Assembly: GCA_023052935.1 (NCBI GenBank)
Contig: CM041294.1
Span: forward strand, 96,169,616 to 96,233,615
From: Piezodorus guildinii
Lineage: Eukaryota; Arthropoda; Insecta; Hemiptera; Pentatomidae
DNA length: 64,000 bases
Reading direction: 5' to 3'
The translations under genes were made by a program, and so were the position numbers. Below the pieces are notes generated by a model. That model made no database searches. It saw only the letters and a program-made list of their open reading frames with translations, and had not been told where the DNA came from. Positions within the stretch are counted from its first letter, which is position 1. The number at the start of each line of letters is the position of its first letter. Of this stretch, positions 21,700 to 33,028 are shown one piece after another.

Positions 21700-21929
21700 T
21701 ACCCTCAAACAGGGATCACGTGACCAAAAAGGGGCATGGCCTACTGGTTTAGGTTAGGTTAATAAAAGGTCACGTGACTAAAAAGGGGCGTGGCTCGGTG
21801 GTTTAGGTTAGGTCGATGGCGCGAACCATAGTAGTTAAGGTTAGGTCGTGATGACGTCATAGGTGGTTAAGAGTGGTAGGGGAGGGGATGGAGGAATCGG
21901 TGTGCCAGCTCGCCTGTTTCTTCTCTACT

Positions 21930-21991
21930 TACATCTAAAACACCTTTTCCTCTGTTTAACTTTCACAGAACAATTAAAAAAATTCAGTATC
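21930..21991. repeat. right copy of the 62-63 bp duplication
   Basis: Identical to 7303-7364 and directly abuts the right tip. Beyond it the two flanks differ. Confidence 0.92.
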
Positions 21992-21992
21992 A

Positions 21993-22475
21993 AATGTTCA
22001 TAAATAGAGCGTTATGGTTTTAGAAAATAATGGTTTTAAATGAAGTATTAATTCTTGGTTCAAACCCGACACATGATGGCCTTACGATTTTTTTTAAAAA
22101 GAGTAAAAAAACCTTGGTTATGCCGTCATTCCGAAGAGACGTAAAATGATTCCGAGCCTGTGCGATGACAGCTACACCTTGATTATTAAATATTTATATT
22201 TAATTCATTGAATCAATGTATAATATTACGTTGGTTTTATCTTTTATTTATATACTTTGACAGTGCTTAAATCTCGAATTTTCAAAATATCCAAAATAGC
22301 TTCCTGTTACGTATTAGTAAAATAAAAATTTGAACTGTAAAAGAATTTTATAATAAAATAAAAACAGAAAGGAGAAGTATTTCTTTACTTTAATTTTTTG
22401 TTTATGGCAATAGGTATAATAATACAAGTGTATAATATACTATTGGAAAAGTAATATATAGAGCGTATTTATAGT
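21993..22475. other. AT-rich, no gene; part of a TIR-repeat copy at the end
   Basis: Bases 22425-22470 contain GTATAATATACTATTGGAAA, the conserved internal block of the interspersed TIR repeat family. Nothing else recognised. Confidence 0.45.
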
Positions 22476-22479
22476 GGTG

Positions 22480-22760
22480 TTCTCGTTAAAGGGGATTGGA
22501 AAACCCAGGAACTGTACACCATGTTTAAGGAGTCCGATATAGCTCGAGTTATGAAGATAGCAAGATTGGTATGGGCAGGACACGTCGTCAGGATGGACAA
22601 CTGCTGATGGAACCAGTCTATGTTACCAGGAGAGGAAGGCCTAAGGTGTTGGTGCCGAAGTTGGATATACTGAGGCTTCGGAGTTGGATACCGGCTGCAT
22701 GGGACAGAGTCAATGGCGGAAGCTGCTGGAGGAGAATTGTAGATAGATAAAGTAAGGGAG
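22480..22760 (+). pseudogene. RTE-like LINE C-terminal fragment
   Basis: Translates to a block around IARVMKIARLVWAGHVVRMD, the conserved tail of RTE-type endonuclease-reverse transcriptases, then breaks into stops. Too short for clade assignment. Confidence 0.6.
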
Positions 22761-22894
22761 AATATTGCGATCGTGATAATTTTATAATTCGATTTTTCAC
22801 TGGAATGACAAATTTTACATAACCCGGGTCAGAAGATCAAATACCGCAAAAAAGGTCTGAGGTAAGTCTATATAAGTAAGTCACGATGGCTATG

Positions 22895-23510
22895 GAGGCC
22901 ATTAGCATTCCACAAGATAATCGCTAGGGGCTTTATACTCATCGTTGGAGATTAAATGGGACTTGAGAAAGGACTCTAGTGAGAAGGGTGATTAGCGGTT
23001 TGATGGTATCTCTAAGATCAGAGAGAAAGGACTCAAGGATGGAGTATATATTGGAAGGATCTTGGTTTGGATGCGGATGTGGATAAGATACATGGGGTGG
23101 ATAGTTTATTGGTTCAGGATTGTTGGCTGGGGGCTGAACTCGCCGTGGGGTACGAATCTGTTCAGTCCACTGAGATAATGGAGGTTGGGGCTTTGGATGA
23201 TTCGGTGGATCATAAGGACGTTCAGGAATTTTTTTAGGATTCTCAGGAGGGAGTTTCACCTGTAAGGGTAGATTATGGGGTGGGATCGGTTGACGGAAAG
23301 CTTGTGGTTTAGGACGGGAGAAAGGAGGCTGGAATTGAGAATTTGGAGGTGCCTGCCTAGTAGTTTGTTGCTTCTTTGGAGTGGTGGCTGGTGAGAGATT
23401 TCCTGGTTTCCTCAGTAGGAACTCTGGATGCAGGTGTGGCAGGCTGCTGTGGAGCGATCCTATTTGCAGGTTTCTAAATTTCAGAAAAATCAGATGAATT
23501 ATTCATCTCT
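22895..23510 (-). pseudogene. Jockey-like LINE ORF1 C-terminal fragment
   Basis: The reverse frame 22939-23259 is Pro-rich and ends in a hydrophobic segment (DLRDTIKPLITLLTRVLSQV) in the place and style of the ORF1 C-termini at 31864 and 49690. Zinc knuckles are not present in this piece. Confidence 0.5.
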
Positions 23511-23519
23511 GGTACCTGA

Positions 23520-25080
23520 GTCTAAAAACATACAACTTGAATTCGAGTTGAAAGTCAATTGAACAAATTAATTCGATAAACAACTATAGGAAAGAAGAGG
23601 GAACATATTTTTGCAGGTAATTTTTTTTTCTTTAGGTAAGAATATTAGTATAGATGTATAATATACCGTTGGAAAGCTAAAGATTTTAGAAAAAAAAATG
23701 TTATATTATGTACAAAGTTTTTGGAAGGTAATGTAAAGTGCTGAATAGGGCCTAGAATTAAATGATAATTGTACATAATTTGATATTGCTACATCAAAAA
23801 CATATGTTTCTAGTAAAAATAAATATAATTATTTAATTTTTTTTTACTCTAATGTTACAATAGTTCTAAAATGAATTTTAACAAAGGAGGTTAGTGAATG
23901 TCGTGTGTTGCACGCACGAGATTTTTTCGTTTAATGCAACTAAAATAACTTCATGCTAGTTGGTCCCTGCCTAATTAAAACGCATTCATCAAGTTAATCA
24001 AATCAATAAAGTGCTACATAGATAGCCTATGGTAAGTACAATTGGATGTAGCATTGACTATGAGACTGAAGCCAGCCAATAGCAAACATCGGGCCTTGTA
24101 ACCAATGAAGTGACAGGGTCCAATAACCAATAGTCGCTTCTAACCAATAGTTCTGGCTTAATTAGGCTCTGTAGCACCTCTTTGGTTTTAGTTACATTAA
24201 AAAAAAAATCTGACAACATTCATCCGAAATTTATTATAATATACATATGATTTGAAAATAGAAAAAAAAAAAAAAAGAATAACATAAAATTCTGCAAGAG
24301 GTTTCGTTTGCCTAATTACTTGGCATACCACTTGGGAATATCACTCCCCGCATGTTAGTGGTAGGTAATAGTTACACACCTCTGCCGTTTTATTGTGATT
24401 CATCAGAAGATACGTGATACATACAGGAGCCTTTTCCGGGACTTTTTGGATCAAAATTTGTTTTGGGAAGAAGTTGAACTTCTAGGAACTTTTCTGCTCC
24501 TCCCTTTCCATAAAACTGTTGATGTTGGAGAGCAATGACATGTTTTCAGCCCTTTTCTTCAAATGAGGGGAGATAAGGCTGTTCCCTAATTATTGAAATT
24601 CAAGCAAAAATGTGATGAAATTTGGGGAAAGCCATATATTTAAGGTATAGAAATGCCATTTCGGGATTTCAGTCATCAATAATTTCTTTATAAAAACCTT
24701 TTTGCATTGCATCCATACAAGTTCAAATAAAAAGATATATGAAAAGTTAAAGTGTCTGTAAATTTCACCTTTAATTAAAGGATTATACATTTAAAAAAAA
24801 TCGAGGAGTAGTATGGATGCAGGAAAATAATGCCTTGTTCGCCAATATTGGAGGCTCACGAGACATGGGGCTCTGAATACCCCACGTCCCAATGAGTGGT
24901 CCCGGGATAAGAAAAGTTACTTCCTAGTTGAGAGGTGGGTTCCTGAATGTCCTAATCGGGGGTTGTTCATGTTTTTAATAGTTTTATGAATTTCACTGTA
25001 TGATAAATGGTGTCTTTTATTGATTTTAGAAAAAATAATAAAAATAGATTGAGAGAAGCGTTTTTTTTTTTTTTTTCCAA
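23520..25080. other. no gene; repeat fragment and CCAAT-rich stretch
   Basis: 23640-23700 holds the internal block of the TIR repeat family (ATAATATACCGTTGGAAAGC). 24050-24200 has several CCAAT boxes within a short GC-richer stretch but no linked reading frame. The remainder is AT-rich. Confidence 0.45.
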
Positions 25081-25400
25081 GAAATTGAAATTCTATCCAT
25101 AACTCAGTTATTATTGAAGATAGAGAAAAGTATGTATAGCGTTTTAGAATCATTAAAACGTGATAAAAAAAAAAAAAAAAAAAAATCTTGCCTTTATATT
25201 TGGCCACAACTCATTTATTTTTTAAGATAGAGAAAACAGTTAATTAGTGTTTTTTAACAAAAAATAAATTGGAATAATTATAAAAAAGAGAAAAAAGAAA
25301 AGAAAACAAATCGAAATTTTACCCGCAATTACGCCCATAACTTAGTTATTTTTGAAGATTGAGAATAATATGTGTAGATTTTTAGATTCAGTAAAGCGTG
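25080..25400. repeat. diverged tandem repeat units, about 120 bp
   Basis: Three units sharing CATAACTCAGTTATTATTGAAGATAGAGAAAA-like sequence (about 25100, 25205 and 25340); a further piece resumes at 26115 beyond the LINE insertion. Related segments occur near 62690 and 63670. Confidence 0.65.
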
Positions 25401-25413
25401 ATAAGCCACGAAT

Positions 25414-26101
25414 GGTTGGTTGGTTGTTATATTTTATTGACACAAAACATCTCGGACATCAGTGCCAGACACAAATTTTTAGAAATCAATTTTAGGTTAA
25501 TTAATGAACAATAATTTTACTTAAAAAACATATAACAACAAATAGTTGAAAACAATTAAGTATAAGAATAATTACTAGTAAGAATAAATGTAGCGGCATT
25601 AGAAAAAAAAAAAAAATATATATATATAAGCCCATCAATTCGTCAATTCTTTTTACATCGTTCCCCAAAGCAACCGCGACATTGATTGGTATTTCTCTTT
25701 TGTTCAATTTTCTTGTGTAAAAGGGACATTCTTCTAAAATGTGAGTAATTGTTAGGGTTCCCCTACAATGTTGACATCTTGGGGGCAAATCCTTAGATAT
25801 TATGTGCCCATGGGTTAACCTTGTATGTCCGATTCTCAGGCGGGCCAGGACCACCTCCTCTCTGCGGTTGATGCGATTTGAGGTTTTCCAAGACTTTGGC
25901 TCTCTCTTAATCGCTTTCAGCTTGCTTGGATAGCTGTTTTTCCATGTTTCATCCCATTTTTTAAAAACATTTTCAATTAGAGGGCGTGCTAGCTCTGATG
26001 GTGTTAACAGTGCTTTACCACGACCAGGGAGAGTGAGAGCCTCTTTGGCTGCCTTATCTGCCATTTCATTTCCCATTATCCCCATATGGCCCGGTATCCA
26101 G
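25414..26101 (-). mobile_element. 5'-truncated I-like LINE with RNase H C-terminus and target duplication
   Basis: Starting at the truncation, the reverse frame reads WIPGHMGIMGNEMADKAAKEA, the last catalytic block of a LINE RNase H. It continues with LARLRIGHTRLTHGHI and a CxxC...HILEECP zinc-like motif, the standard C-terminus of I/R1/LOA-group elements. The 3' UTR carries AATAAA and ends in GGTTGGTTGG repeats. Flanks: ATAAGCCACGAAT at 25401-25413 and ATAAACCACGAAT at 26102-26114, a 13-bp target duplication with one mismatch. A GT-poor AT-rich insertion precedes the stop near 25610. Confidence 0.85.
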
Positions 26102-26114
26102 ATAAACCACGAAT

Positions 26115-27440
26115 TATAATAAGCGTAAATCCACCAAAACTCGGTTATTATTGAAGATAGAGAAAAATCGAAAAGATATAAACTGTTATACCCTAATATA
26201 GTAATTTGGAAATTACAATCCTTTGTGTAATAATTTGCAGCGTTTTTTTTTTTTTTATTTTTTTTTTTTTTGTGTTCCCACTTTATATAATCTGGGATTG
26301 TAGGGCTGCAGGGCTACTTGCCTAGTAGGGACCAAAAAAATCTTCTAAAAATGAGTGACAAAATTCTTTAACCCTTCCAAATTAGATTGTATTGAAATCG
26401 GCCGCAATAATTCTCCGATATGGTTATACAATCGCCACTCCATTAATATCGTCACTTGATATATTCGAGGACCTGAAGATAAACACGGTGATAGTTGCCT
26501 GAGAGTGTGTTGGTTGCCGCTAATATCGGGCTCCTCATTGGCCAATCAATTGGAACAACAAGGTGGAAGATGACGAAGAGCCAATCAGAGGCGGTGTTTA
26601 AGTTAGGCAAGTTATGATAGCCGATCAATCAGAATGTGGCTTACATACAGTCCCAACTCAAACACGCGATTCCCCTGCTCTAAGTTTACGTGATGTGATG
26701 TGTGTCTTGGGGTTCTTGTAATTAATATGGGACTAATAGCAAGTGGCTGGCAAGTTCTGTCAATATCCTGTCTGTGTTTATCCCTCCGAATCTTCAAAAT
26801 CAAATAACACTTTCTCTTGGATGAAATATATGTAGCAAAGGAAAGTATAGCTACTGTGTTGTTGAATTGTTCCCTATTTTTTAATTATTTACTTTAATTT
26901 GATGTATCCGAATTGTATAATTGTTAAGAATTATCTTAATTACCCCTTATGTATAAATACGTTTTCGACATCTGCAATATATGTCAAATTCGGTTTATGT
27001 CTCATATTTGTGATTTTCGTTTATTATTTTCATTAATGAATCTTTGTAATAAAAAAAAAAAAAAAATTACCTCCCTCTCAAAATTTAGGGTTTACGTTTT
27101 AAAATGCGTAAAATCTGAATAACGGATTAAATAAAACACGTTTATTCTAATTAATAAATAAATACCAAAACATTTTTATTTTTAAGACTATTTCATAGAG
27201 AATTAAATTTTTCACAAAATGAAAATAAAATTATTGAAGTTGGTTTAGACCTAGCAGAGATATAGCGTTTTGAAATTAGCAGTGGTGATATGACATTATC
27301 CTTTGAATTATTTATTTATTTTCATATTACTTAATCGCCTATAAACAGTTATATCCTAATATCGTTATTTGGAAATGATTAACAATAGCGTAATAAACGT
27401 TATGTTTAATAAACCCTAATTGAATCTTAAAGTTAAAATT
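26115..27440. other. no gene recognised
   Basis: Continues the tandem repeat to about 26250, then two poly-T runs. 26340-26810 is of balanced composition with no supported frame; 26810-27440 is AT-rich. Confidence 0.45.
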
Positions 27441-27444
27441 TAAA

Positions 27445-27850
27445 CCAATATTGTTGTTTTTTTTTATTTAAGCATATTTATTGATATTTACAACTGTATT
27501 ATGATATACAACAAGTAAATGTGATGGACATAGTAAACTGACATGAAATACATGAAGAGACGCCACCCATTCGCAGCACTCTAAAAATATTTTAAACTAG
27601 AAGGTCTCGGGGCCATCTTCTTTTCGGACGCCTCGGAGGATTATCAGGAATCGAAAAGCATGATAGGGTAGAAACTAGTGGATTAGAGTGGAAATGGAGT
27701 TTTTCATGGAATGATTGATACCTTTTTCGGGCTAATTCAGTAACATATGGCATATTAAGGTCTTAATGGGTGAGCGTATTCGTGACAAAGTAAGGAGCGT
27801 TAAGGATTTTGGATTGAAAGGATTGGATACGAGGAGAATTTGGTTTAGTA
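27445..27850 (-). mobile_element. Jockey-like LINE 3' fragment
   Basis: Same orientation and order as 45180-45660: poly-T start, a TATTTATTGA block, a CTCGGGGCCATC block, then AAGGAGCGTTAAGGATTTTGG and GGATTGAAAGGATTGGATACG. It corresponds to the ORF2 C-terminus and 3' UTR, with breaks. Confidence 0.7.
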
Positions 27851-28725
27851 ATACTCTACTCCGTAAATCAATGTTTAAAATTTTAAAGATATATTATGAG
27901 AGTAATTTTACGATTTTTGACATATTTCTCTACTTTAAAAAAAAATTGAGTTATGGGCTTATTTATGGTTAAAATTTTGATTAAAAAAAAAAAAATGCTG
28001 TGAGCAAGCAACGAATAATGCAACCCGTTTTACCAAATTTTAGTATATTTTATGCAAAGCATCTATCATGGTAAAGCAAAAATATCGCGTCTGCCAACTC
28101 AAAAATACGAAATTCTGAAACATTTGACCACGATTTTCCTTTTGATCTCATAATATTATGCGATTATTCGAATCAAACGACGCTAGTCTGCCATTCACAG
28201 GTTGGTGGAAATCCTGAACCATGTGACCATTGCACTGTCATTATGTCGGTGAGTCTAAGACCTACGGATTTATATTACTACTCAAATTAAAGGTAACTCT
28301 ATGTCTCATAAAGTAGTTTGGAACCATCAAAGTTTGTAAAGATAAGAAGTTTCTCGGTTTCCGGTTTTTGTAAGAGCCATATCTACATAACAATTAGTCA
28401 TACAGACGTGTTTTAGAATTTAAAAAAAAATGTGATTTAATTTTTATATCGATTATTCTAATAGGATGAGCCGTTTCCATCATACTAGCCATAACAATGT
28501 TAGAAAAGCATGATATCTCGTTTTCCACAAAAATATTTATTTTTGTAATACCTCTACACCGTTAAAATTAGACAAATAAATGTATTATACCACTCAAATT
28601 GAAGCCTATTAAATACTGGATAAATTGCTTAGTAACGGTTGTCTTCATAAGATGAGCCGTTTCCATGATGTAGCAATAAAAATCTTTTTTTTTTTTTTTG
28701 TAATACTTCTATACTGTTGAATATT

Positions 28726-28916
28726 TTATTTATTTTTTTGGTTCATTTGATTTATTACAATTTTATTCTATATGAACATTAGTAACAGTGATATAAGATC
28801 CCATTCACACAATATATACAGTATGCAATGATAAAGTCAAATTAAATAAAATATAATATATATACAAAATAAAAAGAAAAACAACAGCCTGTAATTGAGA
28901 TAAATACAAATAAATG

Positions 28917-28954
<38 letters not shown>

Positions 28955-29299
28955 AGAGAGAGAGAGAGAGAGGGAGAGAGAGTGAGAGGGAATTAAATAA
29001 TAATAAATATAAACACAAAATAAATCAAAACATTAACCTATAATTGAGATAAATAAAAAGTTGGCAAATACATAAACATCATGCAAACAAACATAACTAT
29101 ATACAATTTATACAACTGCTATAGGGGCCCCAGACTGGGCTTTTCCCTCCACTTATGGAGGAAAAAGCGGAATCCAAGAGATCCTAGCGCCTCGCTCTCA
29201 GCCGCGTCACTGGTGTGACTCAGTGGAGGCCGAACTAGGGCGCAATAGCCACAAACATACACTACATGAGTGGAGGATCTGACCAGAGTCAGAACTCCA
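28726..29299 (-). mobile_element. Jockey-like LINE 3' UTR insertion with 13-bp target duplication
   Basis: Flanked by ACTGTTGAATATT at 28713-28725 and 29300-29312. It ends with GAGTGGAGGATCTGACCAGAG-type sequence, like the 3' ends at 45366 and 52930, and begins with T-rich sequence equal to a poly(A) tail on the reverse strand. Contains a TA then GA microsatellite at 28919-28990. Confidence 0.85.
28919..28990. repeat. (TA)n(GA)n microsatellite
   Basis: TA dinucleotides followed directly by GA dinucleotides. Confidence 0.9.
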
Positions 29300-29454
29300 A
29301 CTGTTGAATATTAAACACACAAATGTATTATACCACTCAAATTGAAGCCTATTAAATTCTTGATAGTTTGCTTAATAACGATTATCTTCATAGGAAGAGC
29401 CGTTTCCATGATGTAACTATAATAATTTTAGAAAAAGAGTGATATTCCTGGGAG

Positions 29455-29625
29455 TTTCTCAGGCCAGGGATGATGGCGGGGTATAAATGGCGAGATAGAA
29501 GTCCACCCTGCACCGAGATGCAAACTCGTAATTTTTTCTTTTTCATGTTTTTAGTAATTTGTGGTAGCCAGGCGACGCACGTTCAAAGCAACGCGTTCTA
29601 ACCCACTCAGCAACCCCGCCCCTGA
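29455..29625 (-). mobile_element. tRNA-derived SINE (family C), copy 1
   Basis: Reverse strand starts GTTGCTGAGTGGGTTA (A-box-like) and carries a degenerate B box (GAGTTTGCATCTC). It matches the copy at 31262-31425 across the tRNA-like head, with indels. Confidence 0.65.
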
Positions 29626-30955
29626 CGGAATAATCTTCGCCCTGACCCGGATGACCCCGGGGGCCGACGAACCCTGGGCGCCGCTAGGACTGCCAATGAC
29701 CTGCCCTAACCCTCCCGCCGTTGCCCCCGCTGTAACCACCTCCACTGCACCACCCTTCTATAACCACCCCCAGCGGTAGTCTAGCCTAACCTAGTAAACA
29801 ACTCCTCGCCCTCTTTCCTCCAATCTTATCCTCTCTTTCCTTTCCTCCTAGACACTGGATCCCGTCTCCTGATTGGTAGAGATGTACCCTTGCTGCCGTC
29901 TTCCTCCTCTCCAATTACCCGCCCTCTCATTGGTTGAGCAACATCCAGATGGGTCGTAATTACACTTAGTATCGACAGCTTTGGTATCCTTGCTACGCAT
30001 TGCGTAATGTAACAACTCGCTTATTTTTAATTTTTGGATATGTCTAGTGGAGAAAAGTGGTTCCTAGTGGATTGGGTATTTGACTACTCCTCTTCGGATT
30101 CCTGATTTATCTTCTCTCTATATATAAAATGATTTTGGTTTCCGCTAACTCCTTCTGAACCACAAGACGGATTTTGATACGGTTTTTACCATCATTCAAG
30201 TTATTCTTTTCTGAAGGGTTATAAGTAAAATGCATTACAATTTAGCATATCTTATTCCTATTAAAAATTATTCCTTAAATATGAGTAGTAACATAGATAT
30301 AGACGGTATAATATACCGTTGGAAAGCGCAAGATTTTAGCCAGGTGAACCCAGTACCCTAATACGTCTATTTCTGGTGAAAACTATAATTAAAAAATTTC
30401 CATAATCGTATGACCGTATAATATTCCCTTACTATATAAATCATCTACAGGTAAGTCTAGAATAAATATAGTCAATTTTGGAAACGTCTCAACTTGTTTC
30501 ATATTCACTTATTAGGCCCACAGAGTTCGTACGTAGGACTAATAAACTACTGACTAACCTGTCACTATGGTATTTAGTTGTCAATAACTGAGCAGTTTAA
30601 GAAGGAATATATATTTTATTTGGCAACTGAAGATTATGCGTTTATTTCATCTAGATTTTTCCTCCAGAATCAAATTCAAGAGCGTTGTAGATCTTTGTCT
30701 GAGGTCTGTGGAAAACAATGAGAATAATATTAAATAGTTTAATTTGAAATAATAATTACAATACATCATGAAGTAACTAGCGAGTGAAGTAACAACATAT
30801 AAAGACTAATAATGTAAATAAATATTAGTGCTTGAATATTGGAAAGAGAAACAATGGAATAGTTCGAACTAATATTTCCAAAAGTTTTGAATCACATTGT
30901 TGATCTTCATTAGTGTTCCTCGTGGTTTCCAACAAAAATCTAAAATATGATAAAC
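29626..30955. other. GC-rich island then AT-rich sequence, no gene called
   Basis: 29626-29960 is far more GC-rich than its surroundings and has CCAAT-type motifs (CTCATTGGTTGAG), but neither strand gives a frame with recognisable features. 30230-30470 is a TIR-repeat relic (GGTATAATATACCGTTGGAAA). The remainder shows nothing. Confidence 0.45.
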
Positions 30956-30959
30956 AGAA

Positions 30960-31775
30960 TCTTATGCGCGCAACACACAACTTTCACTTACCTCTATTTT
31001 TAAAATCAATTTAAAATTTTTAAATATATTTAGAGATAAAAATAAATTGTTAAAGAATCAATAAAATTCAATTTTAATAGAAACACGTGCTTTATTAAAT
31101 AATCTGTTATATTTGTATCTACAACAATCAGTTAGTTTCATCGGCTTTTCATCACTCTCCATTAAATTGTACAATTCCGTTTATTAGATAATATTTTTTC
31201 TAAAAACTTTAGCTATCCAATGTGTTTTTTTCCATTCCTACCTCTCCTTTGAAGATTATACGGGGGTATCTCGGTCCAAGGGGTGAGGGCGGGTGATAAA
31301 TGCTGGAATAAAAGTACTGCCAGCAACGAGGCTCGAACTCGAAATTATTTTGGTTTCAAATTATGGTCCTCTGTGGTTGCTAGACGACGCGCACTAACCC
31401 AGTCAGCCACTACGTCCCCTCCCCTCCTCAACGGTATATTATACATCTTTATTACTATTTTTGTGTTCAATATTGTACACACAAATATTTTTGCACTATT
31501 CCCCTTTAGTTGTTTATCAAAATTGTTTAACTTCCATATTCACCGGTTATTTATCAATTTTAACAAGACGAATTGCCTAATTTTTTGAAATATCGGCATT
31601 TAAGCCCTGTCAGACTATTTCAATCATAATGGAACATACATCGTATTGTATTAAAGCTCATCAAAATTCCCATCCATATAGCGAATTTAATCAAAATCGT
31701 CAATGCCGTTTTTGAGAAAATCGTAAACAAGTTAAAATGTATGGTATAAAATGGTTCTTCTGTCAATTGTTTTGT
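30960..31775 (+). repeat. interspersed TIR repeat, copy 2
   Basis: Starts ACAACTTTCACTTACCTC and follows the family order to CGTTTTTGAGAAAATCG and ATGGTATAAAATGG. A SINE sits inside (31262-31425), and a Jockey-like fragment replaces the right end from about 31772. Confidence 0.75.
31262..31425 (-). mobile_element. tRNA-derived SINE (family C), copy 2
   Basis: Reverse strand: A box GTGGCTGACTGGGTTAG (31394-31411) and B box GAGTTCGAGCCTC (31328-31340) spaced as in a tRNA with a long variable part. Inserted within a TIR repeat. No clear target duplication. Confidence 0.8.
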
Positions 31776-32885
31776 CTTGCAACAACGCTGTTAGTTCGTC
31801 AGTGTGATTTCTAACACCATTCGCTTTCAAAAGGAGAATGGATAATGAGTCAGGAGAAGTCATTTAAGGATTTTTTAAGGTAGGTATTAGATTCGACATT
31901 AGATTTGTAAGGAGTGGTATTAGCGGCATTACGAGAGATTTCATTTCGGAGATGAAGGATATCATGAGACTGGTAAGGTCTGTGACATTTGATGAAGAAG
32001 GGATATGAGAAATTTGATGTTTAGGAGTTTCTTGAAGAATAGGTAAATTTTGCGGAATAGATTGTTGTAGAATGGATGGAGAATGCTGGGGTAAACGTTG
32101 TTTCGGCAGGGCCTCGGCTTTATTACTCTGGTTCCCACCTCCAAGTAAGTGGGCAAATGAGACATTGGAATCTACAAATTTAGATGGTTCTATTCTAGAT
32201 CTTGTTAGTCTTGCTGTTTCTGGTTCTTGAGGTTTTTGAAATCTGGTCCTTAGATTTTTATATATTTGGCATCCCTTGTAGTTGGCTGGATGGTCCTTGA
32301 GGCAATGAGCACATACTGCGGGTGATGACTTCGGTTTAGTGCATTCTCCTGTCCTATGCTCTTCACCGCATTTCACACAGCGTGGTATATGGTGGCAATA
32401 AGATTTAGTATGGCCATACGCTTGACAATTATGGAATTGGACTATATCCTTCTTCATATAGGGCTTCTCAACTCTTACACAGGTGTAGTACAGTCGTTTA
32501 AGATCGTCGATTTTTTCGACTCGTGTCGATAGTTCTAGATCAACAAAAACAGTGGAAGTTGAACTTTATCTTTCAAAACGTTGGTGACTTCGCGCACCTT
32601 ATATCCCATCTCCATCAGCTCCTCTTTAATAACTTCAGTTGGTGTCGAGGAATGTAAGTTTTTTTTACAACCCTCAGTGCTCTCTCCTGGCGTAGCTGAT
32701 ATGTATGAAACTCGGCTTTGGTGTCTGTCAGATATTTTACTACTTTTCTGTAGGTTTCAGCACCATCCGGAGATATTTTAGTGTCATTTGTTCTATTCAG
32801 ACATGAGTAGCTACCAGGGTTGGTTAGTTTATTAAGTTGTGCACAAAGAAGTTAATTTTTTTAAATATTTTTGACAAATATTGGA
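31772..32885 (-). pseudogene. Jockey-like LINE fragment: ORF1 with zinc knuckles and start of ORF2
   Basis: The reverse frame 31864-32457 gives three CCHC-type knuckles beginning CHNCQAYGHTKSYC and RCVKCGEEHRTGEC, followed by a Pro/Gln-rich linker and a hydrophobic C-terminus. It ends KNP-stop directly followed by the ORF2 ATG. Upstream (32460-32885) the PRE-type domain is present but frame-broken. Collinear with 49560-50690. ORF1 proteins coat LINE RNA. Confidence 0.85.
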
Positions 32886-33028
32886 AATAATAAACCAAAA
32901 TGGAGTACCTGGCTACCAGAAAAAGACGCTAGTGAAAATTTATTCATAAGACGCTATTGAAAAATCCTAGTCTAGCCCAAACAGTCGTGGAATGGAAGAG
33001 TAAGAACAATAAATAAAGCCATTATTAC

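Larger units (their letters stand above)
7365..21929. mobile_element. 14.6-kb palindromic DNA-polymerase-B element
   Basis: Two inverted arms, 7365-14634 and 14655-21929 (7270 and 7275 bp), separated by 20 nt. Each carries one polymerase gene starting near the centre and reading outward, then about 3 kb of repeat-rich non-coding DNA to the tip. Tips read AGTAGAGAAGAAACAGGCGA. The whole is bounded by a 62-63 bp direct repeat. Arm differences that I could place: 1-nt deletions in the left arm near 11491 and 13347, a 3-nt difference in a pyrimidine run near 14485, and a C/T difference near the tip (7558 versus 21736). No integrase, transposase, capsid, protease or ATPase frame is visible. The polymerase is Polinton-like, but Polintons carry about ten genes and make 6-bp duplications. 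Confidence 0.9.
14655..21929 (-). repeat. right arm of the giant inverted repeat
   Basis: Mirror of the left arm. This arm holds the undamaged polymerase gene. Its outer end CGCCTGTTTCTTCTCTACT is the exact complement of the left tip. Confidence 0.95.
28265..29425. repeat. tandem repeat of about 175 bp, interrupted by a LINE
   Basis: Units share ACCACTCAAATTGAAGCCTA, TAAATTGCTTAGTAACGG-like and GAGCCGTTTCCATGATGTA segments (28588-28670 and 29333-29420; a partial at 28440). An insertion at 28726-29299 splits a unit. Confidence 0.7.

Noticed and set aside
7365..21929. The palindrome as a plain sequencing or assembly artefact (fold-back read).
   Set aside because: A fold-back would also invert the flanks. 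Here the symmetry ends at defined tips inside a direct 62-63 bp repeat, and the arms differ at a few positions. Not fully excluded without reads.
29561..29779. A Pro-rich coding exon in the GC-rich island.
   Set aside because: It begins inside the SINE head and has no splice borders or recognisable motif.
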